Notes: generated by a model from the letters alone, not told the origin. Shown: positions 7,892 to 16,551, counted from the stretch's first letter. The stretch is 64,000 bases of DNA from Candidatus Obscuribacter sp. (GCA_016712465.1 JADJQZ010000001.1:6758001-6822000); one strand, 5' to 3'. Numbers and translations: made by a program.

Positions 7892-9006
7892 GGTCTTTCT
7901 CGCGAGTAGTTACGGCGTTATCCTGCGCGCGGTCTTCTTGCGAGAAAGACTGTTATGCAGGTGGCGCCTCAGGTGTTGGAGGAAGAGTTCGGCATGCTTC
8001 TACGGTTCGCTCGCGGAGCGACTGGGAAGATGGGGAACTCGGTAAACTGAAGGTGGTTGAGAAAAGGTTTTGAGTTTAAGTAAAAAACTAAATACAAGCT
8101 TAGTAACCTACATAGTCTTGATACGATTCAATCTTGGCTACCTCCCCGAAGTTTTAGTTTTACTAAGGGCTCAGGCTATATATTCTATGCCCAGGCTGGA
8201 CACTTCAGGTTTTGCTTCCCATGTTGGGGCTTTGAGGCCGCAGTGTGTGGGTTCTCCGTCTCCGGAATAGAGGTTGTGACGTTCGCGCTAGTTAGCAATA
8301 GCTCTCAAAGTGAGATGCAAAGCGGATCTTGAAATGCGCACGCTTTTATTTTGTCTTTATTTTGTTGCTTGTCGAGCAACTGATAAGTATTGGCAAATCC
8401 CGCTTCTTTGGGTCTTTAGCCTGGCAGGTTGCCGGGCTGAAGTTTGGTGGCGTCGGTGGTACCACTGCCGGAGATCGATTTTGAAAGCTCCTTTTGTTGT
8501 GTTCGATTTGTGGCGGCTATGTGTCTCCGGTGTGGCTCTGGCTGCGCCACTTTTCGGCAAAGCTGTGGGACGGTTTGTGCGAGGCCAGTGCTGAGAATAG
8601 GGTTGCCAAGCGGTAATTACGTAGTGGCTCGCACCCGGAGATTAATCTCGAAAGCTTGTCCCCTACCCGAAAAACAGTTGCTGGTGGGTGTTTGTGCCTG
8701 CCAACCGGGCTGGTTTCCAATTCCTAAGAGTATTAAAGAGAGAGCTAATTGAGTTTGGGTTTTAGGGTGACCTGTAAGTAACATGAACATACCCTAACCT
8801 TTGTTTTTCATCTGGAGCTTATCTCTTAATCCAATCGCCTATAGGCAGTGGTCTAGTCAGGATATTTAAGTGCATGGAAATGCCAGGTAGAAGACCGGCT
8901 AGGGAAATTAGCTAACGTCAGTTAGCGAAAGACTTTACTTAATCAACCCCGTGAGTGCTGCGTTTCTAACCACCAGCCTCACCCTTTCCTTACTCAGGAG
9001 ATAAAA
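7892..9006. other. 1.1-kb divergent intergenic region
   Basis: Separates the minus-strand citrate synthase block from the long plus-strand block. The open frames here (8070-8270, 8310-8594, 8444-8752) lack ribosome binding sites and coding-like composition. It contains gcgctagttagcaatagc at 8285-8302 (see 3758-3775) and a small inverted repeat gctaacgtcagttagc near 8910-8930. It presumably carries promoters for both blocks; I cannot assign -10/-35 boxes with confidence. Confidence 0.5.
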
Positions 9007-9330
9007 ATGAATAAAATTACAAATGGCATCATCACTGGTTTTTCAATCGTTGCAGACAACCAAAGCAGACTGGGAATAGTTGTTTCCGTTCTGGTCGACA
9101 AAGGCGATGACGTGCTTGCTAAAACCACAAAGTGGACGGCCTTTCCTGCCAAAGATATAAATGCACGCCTGCTCGGGCTTCTGCGAGTAGCCGGCGTCAA
9201 AAGCACCGACTTGTTAGTCGACTCGGAAGTGCGTGTGCATATTGTTGACGGTGAAATACAGGCCATCGGTCACAGAACAGAACATCGTTTCTGGCAGGTA
9301 GCACCGGGTTACTTACGTCTTGTGGCTTAA
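9007..9330 (+). CDS. Unknown small protein (107 aa)
   Basis: First gene of the long plus-strand block; ATG at 9007 preceded by ctcaggagataaaa, a strong ribosome binding site. Not recognised. The composition suggests an alpha/beta fold: strands around residues 8-32 (GFSIVADN, LGIVVSVLVD), a Leu-rich stretch (ARLLGLLRVAGV) and a final beta-rich half (SEVRVHIVDGEIQAIG). No signal or membrane segment. It is followed by a strong terminator at 9397-9431, so it can be a single-gene transcript. Confidence 0.7.
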   Translation: MNKITNGIITGFSIVADNQSRLGIVVSVLVDKGDDVLAKTTKWTAFPAKDINARLLGLLRVAGVKSTDLLVDSEVRVHIVDGEIQAIGHRTEHRFWQVAPGYLRLVA

Positions 9331-9396
9331 GAGTCGCAGCGGCTAATTCGGGTAACCGGCAAAACGAATGACAGGACGTCATTCGTCAATTTCGAG

Positions 9397-9431
9397 CGAG
9401 AGCGACAGGATAGGTCGTTCTCGTTTTTTTT
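9397..9431 (+). terminator. Rho-independent terminator
   Basis: cgagagcgac (9397-9406), 7-nt loop, gtcgttctcg (9414-9423; one GU), then eight T. It lies 25 nt upstream of the next start codon, so the SPFH genes would need a promoter overlapping this element, or depend on read-through. A second inverted repeat, acgaatgac/gtcattcgt, precedes it at about 9364-9386. Confidence 0.9.
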
Positions 9432-9455
9432 AACTCAGACTTTAGAAGGTCAAAT

Positions 9456-10421
9456 ATGAATGACTTCAATGAAAAAGAGTACCAGGTGAACGATTTTCGC
9501 AGCTTGTACGCCAACCATCGAATTGGGATGCTCGCCCTGAGCTTCCTCCTGATTTTCGGTATTCTCTTCCACACTTTTACTGCCGCCGTGCCCACGGGTT
9601 CTGTCGGTTTCAAGAACTTCATGGGTAAGCTCGACGTAGAAGGCTACCATGAACCGGGTCTGGTTCTGAGAATCCCCTTCGTGCAGTGGTTGCAATACTA
9701 TCCCACTCGCACCTATGCCGAGACTCATACCACTCAGCCCCGGGATGATACAAACCAGGTGCTCACCGCCAAGTGGAATGTACAGCTCTTTGTGGATCCC
9801 ACCTATGCCGGTGTTCTACTTAAGGAGATTGGCAGTTTTGATGCCTTGCGGCAAAAGGTGCTGGACCCTGAGATTTCCTCTTCTGCTCAGGCCGAAACTC
9901 CTACCTATTCGCCTGAAGACCTTGTTAAAAAGCGTCCTCAGCTTGTGGCCAACATCAAGGCTCGCTTGCAGAAGAACCTGGATAATCGCCTGAAAGAGTA
10001 CAAGCTGCCCGAAGGTACTGTGCAGGTGATTGAGATTGCCTGTCTCGATTTCTTCTTCTCGCCTGCTTTCAATGACAGTATCGAAAAGAAAGTAGAACAG
10101 GACCAGCTCAAGCAGACCGCTGAAATTAACCGCAAGATTGCGGAAATTCAAGCTGACGCTGATGGTCAGGAGAAGGAATTATTAGGCAAGGCGGAAGCCT
10201 ATCGCACCGCGACGGTTACTTCGGCTCAGGCTTATGCCATTGAGATCAAAGGCGCTGCTTCCAGGCTCAGCACACTTCTGGCTCCCTACATACAGATTGA
10301 GCGCTGGAACGGTGAACCGCACCGGGTTGACCTGACCGGCAAGAGCGATGTGCTTATCCCTGGTGCTGCTGTTCCGGCGCCGGTGGTATCCGAACCTGCC
10401 CAATCTGCTAACCAAAACTAA
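9456..10421 (+). CDS. SPFH/prohibitin-family membrane protein A
   Basis: N-terminal cytoplasmic tail, one membrane helix at about residues 23-44, then an SPFH (stomatin/prohibitin/flotillin/HflK-C) domain: VPTGSVGFKNFMGKL and EPGLVLRIPFVQ are typical openings of the domain. A long helical part follows (residues about 200-280), rich in Ala/Glu/Gln with the repeated pattern AEINRKIAEIQADADGQEKE seen in SPFH oligomerisation coils. The C-terminus is Pro/Ala-rich. These proteins form ring-like cages in membranes and modulate proteases or membrane organisation. It ends 12 nt before a second SPFH gene, an HflK/HflC-like pairing. Confidence 0.88.
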   Translation: MNDFNEKEYQVNDFRSLYANHRIGMLALSFLLIFGILFHTFTAAVPTGSVGFKNFMGKLDVEGYHEPGLVLRIPFVQWLQYYPTRTYAETHTTQPRDDTNQVLTAKWNVQLFVDPTYAGVLLKEIGSFDALRQKVLDPEISSSAQAETPTYSPEDLVKKRPQLVANIKARLQKNLDNRLKEYKLPEGTVQVIEIACLDFFFSPAFNDSIEKKVEQDQLKQTAEINRKIAEIQADADGQEKELLGKAEAYRTATVTSAQAYAIEIKGAASRLSTLLAPYIQIERWNGEPHRVDLTGKSDVLIPGAAVPAPVVSEPAQSANQN

Positions 10422-10433
10422 GGAGTATTGATA

Positions 10434-11300
10434 ATGAGTACACGTTTTATGATAAACGCCGGTATTTGGGCGGCTTTTACTCTCATCCTCATGATGATGT
10501 TCGGGCAGCCTTTCTACATGGTTGATAACGGTTATGCCGGTGTGGAAACATGCTGGGGCAAGGTGCAAAAAGGGGCGATTTCAGCCGGTCCCGGAGTTAA
10601 ACTTCCCTGGTGTGAAATAACGCAGGTGCAGGTGCAAACCCGTACCCTCAAGGATGTGAAAATCAATGCTCCCACCATCGACTTGCAAGAGCTCAATGGT
10701 GAAGCCACTGTGCAATACGCCATATTGAGCAGTGCTGCCGATGAGGCCTACGGTGTTCTCGGGGCTGAAGCGGATATTGAAGAAAACATCATTCTGCCTG
10801 GTTTGCACGAAAGCACCAAGGTAGTGACCGCTCAGTACACAGGTACCAAGTTGTTCTACGCTCGCGACGTGGCCCAGCTGGATATGAGCAAGGCACTGCA
10901 AGAATGGGTAGACAACTCGGCCAAGGCTCGTAAGCTGAATCGGCTGATTGTCATTCAAAGTGTTGTCTTGACCAAGGCCAACTTCACCAATACCTTTGAG
11001 ACCGCACTGCAGAACAAAGCCATTCGAGATCAGGTTTTGCAACGTGCCGGTGCCAAGCGCGACACGCAGTTGGAGGACGCTAAAGCAAAAGCGCTCATCG
11101 TCACTCGCAACGCCGATGCCGACGCTGCCAACATTCGCCTCAATGCCGAAGCGGAAGCCCAGGGTATGAAAAACCAGGCGGAGCAGTTGTTGAAGAACCC
11201 ACAACTGCTTTGCTATCAAGCTCGCAGCAAGTGGAAAGGCACTCTTTCCGAGATTGGCCATGGTGCGACTCCCTTCGATGAGTTGTGCCGCGGCAAGTAG
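10434..11300 (+). CDS. SPFH/prohibitin-family membrane protein B
   Basis: Start at ATG 10434 with aggag 8 nt upstream; the TTG at 10428 is too near the ribosome binding site. One N-terminal membrane helix (about residues 7-25), then an SPFH domain (VDNGYAGVETCWGKV, GPGVKLPWCEITQVQVQTRT) and an Ala/Glu-rich coil near residues 210-260 (DADAANIRLNAEAEAQ). It lacks the long N-terminal tail of the preceding gene product. It is translationally close to that gene (12-nt gap), so the two likely form a hetero-oligomer. Four or more cysteines in and after the domain are unusual for the family. Confidence 0.87.
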   Translation: MSTRFMINAGIWAAFTLILMMMFGQPFYMVDNGYAGVETCWGKVQKGAISAGPGVKLPWCEITQVQVQTRTLKDVKINAPTIDLQELNGEATVQYAILSSAADEAYGVLGAEADIEENIILPGLHESTKVVTAQYTGTKLFYARDVAQLDMSKALQEWVDNSAKARKLNRLIVIQSVVLTKANFTNTFETALQNKAIRDQVLQRAGAKRDTQLEDAKAKALIVTRNADADAANIRLNAEAEAQGMKNQAEQLLKNPQLLCYQARSKWKGTLSEIGHGATPFDELCRGK

Positions 11301-11474
11301 ACCAGCACCTGTGGTCTGAGTTAAGGCAAGTCAGAGGCCTGGAGTTAGGGCTTTAGTTCGGGTGTTCGAGAACGTGAATGAGAACGGGAACATGAACATG
11401 AACCTTCGAATTCGCATTCGCATACGAATACGCATGAACGAATGACTTGCCGCAGGGAATGCTCAAAACCAACC

Positions 11475-11504
11475 GCGAGCGAAATTACAACGAATTTCGC
11501 TCGC
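11475..11504. other. Perfect hairpin in the leader of the 11537 gene
   Basis: gcgagcgaaatt / aatttcgctcgc, 12 bp with a 6-nt loop, ending 32 nt before the start codon. It is preceded at about 11365-11445 by a low-complexity tract of repeated gaac/atgaac and attcgcat/acgaatac units. No U-run follows, so a leader or processing hairpin is likelier than a terminator. Confidence 0.6.
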
Positions 11505-11536
11505 AACTCAAACATTTGAAACTAGCAGGAACAAAC

Positions 11537-12259
11537 ATGTACGAAAAAGAATTCTCCTTGAAAGTGGTCGTCGATGGTCTGGAATTGCCCGTTCACCAAC
11601 ATGAAGGCAAATTCTACGTGGCGGCACTGTACGAGCTGAAAGTGCGAGTGCCGTGGGCTTCCTTCAATCGCTATGCGGCGGTGCTTTCCGTCGATGGTCT
11701 GAGCGTCATGAACGGCAAACGCGCCACATTGGCAGACAGTGCTTACGTCATCGATCGTGCGCACGGCGGCGTCTTGACGGTGCCCGGCTTTCGTCTGAAC
11801 GATGAAGAAGTGGCCCACTTTGTCTTCGGTGCACCGGAAGAGTCTTATGCCGCTCTCATGGACAAGCCCGAAAACATCGGTGTCATCGCTGCCGTTATCT
11901 ACGCCGAAAAGTGCCCGGTGAGAGAGATCGGTTGGGGTGACGACTTACTGGGTGGGCATTTGACCAGGGGCGGTGGAATGACCATGGGCGGCGGCGGCAT
12001 GAAAGGCGGAAATTTTCCGACCCGTAGCGGCGGCCACGACGTAGGTACGGGCTTTGGCGACCGCACCGAGCACAAAGTGCAGCAGGTGCAATTTGAGCGC
12101 GGTGAAGTGGTGGCGCGTATCGTCATCGAGTATGCCAGCGAAGAGTCGCTCAAAGCCGCGGGTATCATCAAAACTTCCCCTCTGGGCGATGTATCACCCT
12201 TTGCTGCTCCGGAGAAAAAGGGCGAAGGCTGTGCTCTGCCTCCGGGCTGGAAGGGCTAG
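11537..12259 (+). CDS. Conserved-looking unknown protein with Gly/Met-rich linker (240 aa)
   Basis: Start at ATG 11537 behind agcaggaacaaac; the upstream frame from 11447 covers the leader hairpin. Residues about 10-130 form a beta-rich domain with the pattern DGLSVMNGKRA ... GGVLTVPGFRLNDEEVAHFVFGAPEESYAAL ... NIGVIAAVIYAE. I recall this arrangement from proteobacterial hypothetical proteins, without a named function. A flexible Gly/Met segment (GGGMTMGGGGMKGG, about 145-170) leads to a second beta-rich part. No signal peptide. Possibly a secreted-complex or surface-associated scaffold; function unknown. Confidence 0.72.
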   Translation: MYEKEFSLKVVVDGLELPVHQHEGKFYVAALYELKVRVPWASFNRYAAVLSVDGLSVMNGKRATLADSAYVIDRAHGGVLTVPGFRLNDEEVAHFVFGAPEESYAALMDKPENIGVIAAVIYAEKCPVREIGWGDDLLGGHLTRGGGMTMGGGGMKGGNFPTRSGGHDVGTGFGDRTEHKVQQVQFERGEVVARIVIEYASEESLKAAGIIKTSPLGDVSPFAAPEKKGEGCALPPGWKG

Positions 12260-12324
12260 AAAACTTTACCGGAGTGGTGGGTTGAGGCTCGGATTCTTCT
12301 CATTGCTTCGCTGACTTATGAAAT

Positions 12325-12357
12325 AGTCAGACGCCTCCACCGCGGTGGCGTCTGACT
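12325..12357 (+). terminator. Intergenic terminator-like hairpin
   Basis: agtcagacgcc / ggcgtctgact, perfect 11-bp stem with an 11-nt loop, followed by tttgttcaac. It ends 25 nt before the next ATG. Confidence 0.7.
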
Positions 12358-12382
12358 TTGTTCAACTTTATGAGGCTCTACT

Positions 12383-13060
12383 ATGAATAAAAACAAATGG
12401 GTAGCAACGGCTCTGGCATGGTGCTTTTCCGCACTCATGGTCTATGGCTGTGTAATGATAGGCGTGTCCATTGCAGATGACCTGACCGAGGGGCCGACCG
12501 GCGTCTCATTTTACGGCGTATTATTGGCTTTGGTTCTGGGAGTAAGCGTCTATGGTTTGTGTCTTACCGTCTTCGATAGTCTCACTCTGGACTATCAGGA
12601 CTATGGACAAGCTAGCTTCTGGCTCGGTGTTATTGCTGGTGTTTGTGTGCTGATGGTGCCTTTCTATACGGTGCTGCAGGGCGGTCACGAGCGGGTTCTG
12701 GCCTATCAGAAGGGGGCGCCGGAATTGCAAAGTTACTTGCAAGTGAACTTTGCCCGCCTCGATCGCTGTGCCGAGCCAGTAGACTCCGGCATTCTGCTTG
12801 AGTCGGACCTGGAAGCTTGCCTCGATAAAAGTCCGCTTTATCCTTTTGAAGTAAGGCTTCTGAAGGAGGCGCAGGAGCAGTTCAAGCTGCTGGGGCACGT
12901 ACTGCGCATCGATGAATCTATCGTTCCGATCTCGATCGCTACAGGTAATGGGGGCATTATGGTGATGCCTATGGAGTCCGATACCAAGGTGTACGGCATA
13001 AGCCTTTCCGACCTTGATGGCTATCAGTCAAGAGTGGCTGCACTCTTGAGGCGCTGGTAA
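12383..13060 (+). CDS. Unknown membrane protein with soluble C-terminal domain (225 aa)
   Basis: ATG at 12383. Three membrane helices are visible at about residues 8-29, 42-63 and 78-98. The remaining ~125 residues are soluble with mixed helices and strands, two Cys (CAEPVDSG, EACLDKS) and a final RRW. I do not recognise it. It is one of a run of small membrane-protein genes on the plus strand (12383-22529), each separated by short gaps with hairpins. Confidence 0.68.
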   Translation: MNKNKWVATALAWCFSALMVYGCVMIGVSIADDLTEGPTGVSFYGVLLALVLGVSVYGLCLTVFDSLTLDYQDYGQASFWLGVIAGVCVLMVPFYTVLQGGHERVLAYQKGAPELQSYLQVNFARLDRCAEPVDSGILLESDLEACLDKSPLYPFEVRLLKEAQEQFKLLGHVLRIDESIVPISIATGNGGIMVMPMESDTKVYGISLSDLDGYQSRVAALLRRW

Positions 13061-13127
13061 GTCTTTCGGCAAGTAATCCGGGCTCTCAATTGAGCCTGTT
13101 CAAACGGGCTTAAAGCCCATCAAATCA

Positions 13128-13152
13128 GGCGCTTCCCTTTTCTGGAAGCGTC
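13128..13152. other. Intergenic hairpin
   Basis: ggcgcttcc / ggaagcgtc (9 bp, one GU), loop cttttct. It ends 28 nt before the ATG at 13181. Two smaller palindromes (ggctctcaattgagcc and gggcttaaagccc) precede it at 13081-13120. Confidence 0.55.
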
Positions 13153-13180
13153 TTACTTAAACTCAATTTTGGAGAATGAA

Positions 13181-13546
13181 ATGACTGGTAAAGGTTATAG
13201 TGCTTGGGTTGGAGCTATGTTGGCGGTCTTTGGTGTGATCGTCGGCGTGATGTTAGTGATTAGCTTGTTCAGCATGGTTCTGCCCTGGTATCTTTCGGTT
13301 CCGGTAGCCGGCGGCGCCATGTGGTTCGTGCTGACGAAAACCAAATTCGGTTTGCGAGACAAGGTATGGTACACCACGGGGGGCCTGTCCTTTCTCGTCA
13401 CTACCCTTGTCACCATGCCGTTCAGTGGGCCGTTCATGGCCGGTGTCTGGGGCTTGGTCGGGCTCATTGTGGGCATGTACGTCAGTTACCACGTCTTGAA
13501 AGCCGTGGTGCGTAATTCCCCTGATCCGGCTCGCTGGACTGACTGA
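13181..13546 (+). CDS. Small four-helix membrane protein (121 aa)
   Basis: ATG at 13181 with ggagaatgaa directly upstream. Four hydrophobic segments at about residues 10-30, 33-51, 65-80 and 85-108; a short basic loop (KTKFGLRDK) between helices 2 and 3. No known family. It is likely an inner-membrane protein. Neighbours are unrelated small membrane proteins. Confidence 0.68.
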   Translation: MTGKGYSAWVGAMLAVFGVIVGVMLVISLFSMVLPWYLSVPVAGGAMWFVLTKTKFGLRDKVWYTTGGLSFLVTTLVTMPFSGPFMAGVWGLVGLIVGMYVSYHVLKAVVRNSPDPARWTD

Positions 13547-13619
13547 TATCGGGCTTTGTCCGGTAGTAGCTAAGGCTGCGGCATAAGCCTAAATGGCTGT
13601 CGCAAATTCCTATCTGTGC

Positions 13620-13660
13620 GGACGCTTCTCTTGCAGGAGCGTCCCCTTCAGGAAGGGTTT
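13620..13660. terminator. Double intergenic hairpin
   Basis: First stem ggacgcttct / aggagcgtcc (13620-13644, one GU), directly followed by cccttcaggaaggg and ttttat, a small terminator-like hairpin. The next start codon is at 13707. Confidence 0.6.
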
Positions 13661-13706
13661 TATGAGCGGTTTAACCGTTCGACTATTTTTCAATTGGAGA
13701 AATATC

Positions 13707-14396
13707 ATGTGTAGAAGAATGTTTGTTTTGCTAAACCTGGTAGCCATGCTGTTCTTGTTGACCGCTTGTGCATATGAGGATGATAGTCAAACGCGCATCA
13801 ATGTTGATGCTGTGGAGAAGGCACTTAAGGAAATACAGGTCGATGACCAGCAAGGGTGGATGGATGCCTTTGAAAAGCGAGTCAATGAAATATACGAAGG
13901 CGATGGAATTGTTTCCGTGGATAGCCGGATGGAGGGCGACATGCTCAAAATCACAGGCTACGTGGAAAAGAACAGTGAGGATGGCTTGCAACCGGCAGAC
14001 GAGGAAATCTTCTCCATAAAGCAAACTTCTCCTGCTAATGAAAAATCGACTGAAGCAGTGATAACAAGCAATACGGCTAACGGCAGTCCGGTGGAGCATC
14101 ATACCTCTTTTTTAAATACGATGTTTCAATACTGGTTGATCCACAAGCTGATTAGCCCCAGTCATGCCTACCACACCCCTGGAGCGAGTCTTGCCGGTTT
14201 ATCCTACTTTCGAGATAATTACCGCAGAAGCTCGTCCTGGACTGAGCAACGGCGTATGAACACTGCTTACAATAAGCGTCGCCCTGCCATTCAGCTGGGA
14301 GGCACCACGAGCCACTCTGGAATTGTTCTGAAGAAGGCGGCAAGCACAGGGTCTAAGCTCAGTCGCTCAACTTACCGCAGAAGAAGTAAGCGCTAG
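13707..14396 (+). CDS. Predicted lipoprotein (229 aa)
   Basis: Start at ATG 13707 with ggaga upstream; the longer frame from 13593 has no ribosome binding site. Clear lipoprotein signal: positive MCRRM start, hydrophobic core FVLLNLVAMLFLL and lipobox LTAC with the lipidated Cys at residue 21. The mature part has acidic helices (residues about 30-75), then a Ser/Thr-rich stretch, and an unusually basic, Arg/Ser/Thr-rich C-terminal tail (STYRRRSKR). It is likely membrane-anchored outside the cytoplasm. No family recognised. Confidence 0.75.
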   Translation: MCRRMFVLLNLVAMLFLLTACAYEDDSQTRINVDAVEKALKEIQVDDQQGWMDAFEKRVNEIYEGDGIVSVDSRMEGDMLKITGYVEKNSEDGLQPADEEIFSIKQTSPANEKSTEAVITSNTANGSPVEHHTSFLNTMFQYWLIHKLISPSHAYHTPGASLAGLSYFRDNYRRSSSWTEQRRMNTAYNKRRPAIQLGGTTSHSGIVLKKAASTGSKLSRSTYRRRSKR

Positions 14397-14475
14397 TTGG
14401 GCTCTAACCGTACTGCCCATTGACCGGCTTGTCCGTGCGGTTGGTTCTGTCTTTGTTTCTAAAGGAGTTCAATTT

Positions 14476-14847
14476 ATGTTAGTCAAAAATGCTAATTATT
14501 TTTGGATACCTGCCTATCTGGTCGGTATCGTTACAGCGGCAGCCAGCCTCAACCTTTTGCCCACCGGACCTGGAGTTGTCTTGGCTTCCATACTTGCGGT
14601 AGCCATGCTGACGCCGCCTTCACTCTGGCATTCAGCCTGTGATTCTATCGAACTCCACGTGGGTCTATACGGAATCGTGCTCTGTGCGGCTATTTTATTT
14701 GCCGGACTGTACATACCAGACAGTTTGGGTCCGATGGCATTTCCATTGGGCAAAGGCTGGGAACCTGTCTCCTGGTATCAAATTCTCTTTGTTACCTTGC
14801 AACAGGTCTTTTACTTCGGCATTCATGCCTTTACCTCCGACGATTGA
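14476..14847 (+). CDS. Small membrane protein (123 aa)
   Basis: ATG at 14476, ribosome binding site aaaggagttcaattt. Mostly hydrophobic with probably four membrane helices (about residues 10-27, 32-48, 60-80, 98-116) and a conserved-looking Trp/His segment (PSLWHSACDS). It ends in an acidic TSDD. Function unknown. Confidence 0.66.
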   Translation: MLVKNANYFWIPAYLVGIVTAAASLNLLPTGPGVVLASILAVAMLTPPSLWHSACDSIELHVGLYGIVLCAAILFAGLYIPDSLGPMAFPLGKGWEPVSWYQILFVTLQQVFYFGIHAFTSDD

Positions 14848-14932
14848 GGGCGCTGCCTGAAATCGCGGTAGTCGCACTCTCAGTAGTGCAATTCAAACAA
14901 CCCTTTCAATTAAAAAAACACCGGAGAAATCC

Positions 14933-15289
14933 ATGTACCAAAAATTCTACAGTGCACTTGAAACTCGTTTCGGCACCGACAACGCCGTCAAAATTATGCT
15001 TGCCCTGACGGTATTCTCTGCCATCGGGCTGATCGCATCCCTCAAAGCCGGTATTTTCATGACAGTAGTGGCTCTCTCTACCGTGGTGACACCATTCGTT
15101 ATCGGACTGGTGTACGCGTTCACCTGGGGGCATGTCAATCTGGCTGCGATTTTCGAAACTTGGTTGGTAAATTCCACCGAAGGAATGGTTTTCGGTATTG
15201 TGTTGATTGTGGTTGCCGCTGCCATCATCCTCTACCAGTTCCCGGAGGCAATCAATAGATGGGCCAGTGGAAAGGTTTTCACGAAGTAG
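14933..15289 (+). CDS. Small membrane protein, paralogue A (118 aa)
   Basis: ATG at 14933 preceded by caccggagaaatcc, almost the same leader as the gene at 15896. N-terminal amphipathic stretch (FYSALETRFGTDNA), three membrane helices (about residues 20-37, 41-65, 84-102) and a C-terminal motif PEAINRWASGK. It aligns along its length with the 15896 product: shared LE.RFG, GHVNL/GNVNL, TEGMVFG/STGMIVG and P.AIN.WAS.K. The pair arose by duplication, with an unrelated gene between them. Confidence 0.72.
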   Translation: MYQKFYSALETRFGTDNAVKIMLALTVFSAIGLIASLKAGIFMTVVALSTVVTPFVIGLVYAFTWGHVNLAAIFETWLVNSTEGMVFGIVLIVVAAAIILYQFPEAINRWASGKVFTK

Positions 15290-15360
15290 ATTTTTCAGTA
15301 AATCCCGCCATAAACGCAAGGGGAGTATAGGCGGAAGGCAGTTCTCCCTGCGCAACATGG

Positions 15361-15384
15361 ACACCACCGGGGAGAGGGTGGTGT
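15361..15384. other. Intergenic hairpin
   Basis: acaccacc / ggtggtgt perfect 8 bp between the genes at 14933 and 15449. No U-run. Confidence 0.45.
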
Positions 15385-15448
15385 AAGTCAATTACTCCTG
15401 CCGCACATTGGATGTAGCGTGGCATGGGTAATCTCAAAATGAGAGAAA

Positions 15449-15835
15449 ATGAGCAACACAAAAAGAAATGCAATGATAGCAATGGGAGCCGGGGTTTTAG
15501 TCTTTTGCCTGGCAGTGTTTGGGGAGTCTATCTCGGCTCAATATATCGGCACCGTCGGTGTTGATGAAGGCGCCATATACGCCGGCTTCGGGCTCTTCTT
15601 CGGGCTGAAGATTTTTGAGCGCTACAGTGTCCGTACAACAGCCTTGATTGCGCTGGCCTATGGATTTACCGTGCTGATTCTTTCCAGTCTGATGCAAGGG
15701 GCGATGGGAGGGGAGGAATTCCACTTCAGTCGCTTTGCCGCAGCCGAGGAAGGAGCCTTTTACACGGCGCTGGGACTCTTCTTCGCGTTGGAATACAAGG
15801 AAGTTCTTGCTTCTCTTACCAAAACACGCAATTAG
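15449..15835 (+). CDS. Membrane protein with internal repeat (128 aa)
   Basis: ATG at 15449 with tgagagaaa upstream. Hydrophobic segments at about residues 7-24, 41-55, 62-82 and 102-114. The second and last segments look like a duplicated unit: DEGAIYAGFGLFFGLKIFER versus EEGAFYTALGLFFALEYKEV. Acidic residues just before each repeat helix (DEGA/EEGA) may be functionally important. It sits between the two related genes 14933 and 15896. Unknown function. Confidence 0.68.
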   Translation: MSNTKRNAMIAMGAGVLVFCLAVFGESISAQYIGTVGVDEGAIYAGFGLFFGLKIFERYSVRTTALIALAYGFTVLILSSLMQGAMGGEEFHFSRFAAAEEGAFYTALGLFFALEYKEVLASLTKTRN

Positions 15836-15838
15836 TCG

Positions 15839-15859
15839 ACAGGCAGATTGGCTGTCTGT
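15839..15859. other. Intergenic hairpin
   Basis: acaggcag / ctgtctgt (8 bp, one GU) then tttcgc. It ends 36 nt before the ATG at 15896. Confidence 0.5.
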
Positions 15860-15895
15860 TTTCGCAATGTTTCCTTAATTAACCGGAGAAATTCC

Positions 15896-16252
15896 ATGTT
15901 CGACAAACTCGCAAAATTCCTTGAAGCTCGCTTTGGCAAAAAAGTCGCCGACACGGTCATGGCCGCTGGTGTATTGATTTACGCCTGGGGAGTGATCATC
16001 GGCTTCAAGGGTAATTTCGTCATCGGGCTGTTTTCGCTCATGCTGGCATTGCCGCCCTTGTTTATTGGTCTGGTGAGCCTCATCACTTTTGGCAACGTCA
16101 ATCTCTCTGCCAATATCGGTGAATGGCTGTTCCACAGCAGCACCGGCATGATAGTGGGAGTAGCGTTTTGTACCGTCGCCCTGGCAATTATCTTGTGGCG
16201 TTTTCCTACCGCCATTAACGAGTGGGCCAGCAGCAAAATCAAAATCAAGTGA
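15896..16252 (+). CDS. Small membrane protein, paralogue B (118 aa)
   Basis: ATG at 15896, leader accggagaaattcc shared with the 14933 gene. Same topology as that gene: amphipathic N-terminus (LAKFLEARFGKKVAD), three hydrophobic helices and the C-terminal PTAINEWASSK. The duplicated leader indicates duplication at DNA level, though coding divergence is large, so it is not recent. Function unknown. Confidence 0.72.
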   Translation: MFDKLAKFLEARFGKKVADTVMAAGVLIYAWGVIIGFKGNFVIGLFSLMLALPPLFIGLVSLITFGNVNLSANIGEWLFHSSTGMIVGVAFCTVALAIILWRFPTAINEWASSKIKIK

Positions 16253-16361
16253 TTGCTGCTTAATTGGGCTGAAGCTGCTGGAAGGAAATTAGCGGCTGTT
16301 TTAGTAGCTCGATGTCTGCCGGGACGGTCGGTATCGGGCTTTCTTTCTGAGGTACTTAATC

Positions 16362-16550
16362 ATGCGGGATATCATTCGTAATATTTTGTTGGTCGTTGTG
16401 GTTCTGGCGTTTGTCACCTTCCTCAATTTTCTTGAGAAGCCTGATGAAACAGCGGCCGAAGTAAACAAGGTTGTAAATGCCGCTTCCGGCGTTTATCACA
16501 ACATTATCAATAACTTTTCAAACGGTCGCGGCGGCGCCGGGAGCTTCTAA
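16362..16550 (+). CDS. Single-helix membrane microprotein (62 aa)
   Basis: ATG at 16362, upstream ctgaggtacttaatc. One membrane helix at about residues 6-24 (RNILLVVVVLAFVTFLNFL), then an acidic/polar region and a Gly-rich end (NGRGGAGSF). The next gene starts 1 nt after its stop codon, so the two are translationally coupled. Function unknown. Confidence 0.62.
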   Translation: MRDIIRNILLVVVVLAFVTFLNFLEKPDETAAEVNKVVNAASGVYHNIINNFSNGRGGAGSF

Positions 16551-16551
16551 C

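Noticed and set aside
8310..8594. A 94-codon plus frame with hydrophobic content
   Set aside because: No ribosome binding site, irregular codon use, and it lies in a gene-free divergent region.
11365..11445. Possible CRISPR or tandem-repeat array
   Set aside because: The tract is a low-complexity mix of gaac and attcgcat-like units without uniform repeats or spacers.
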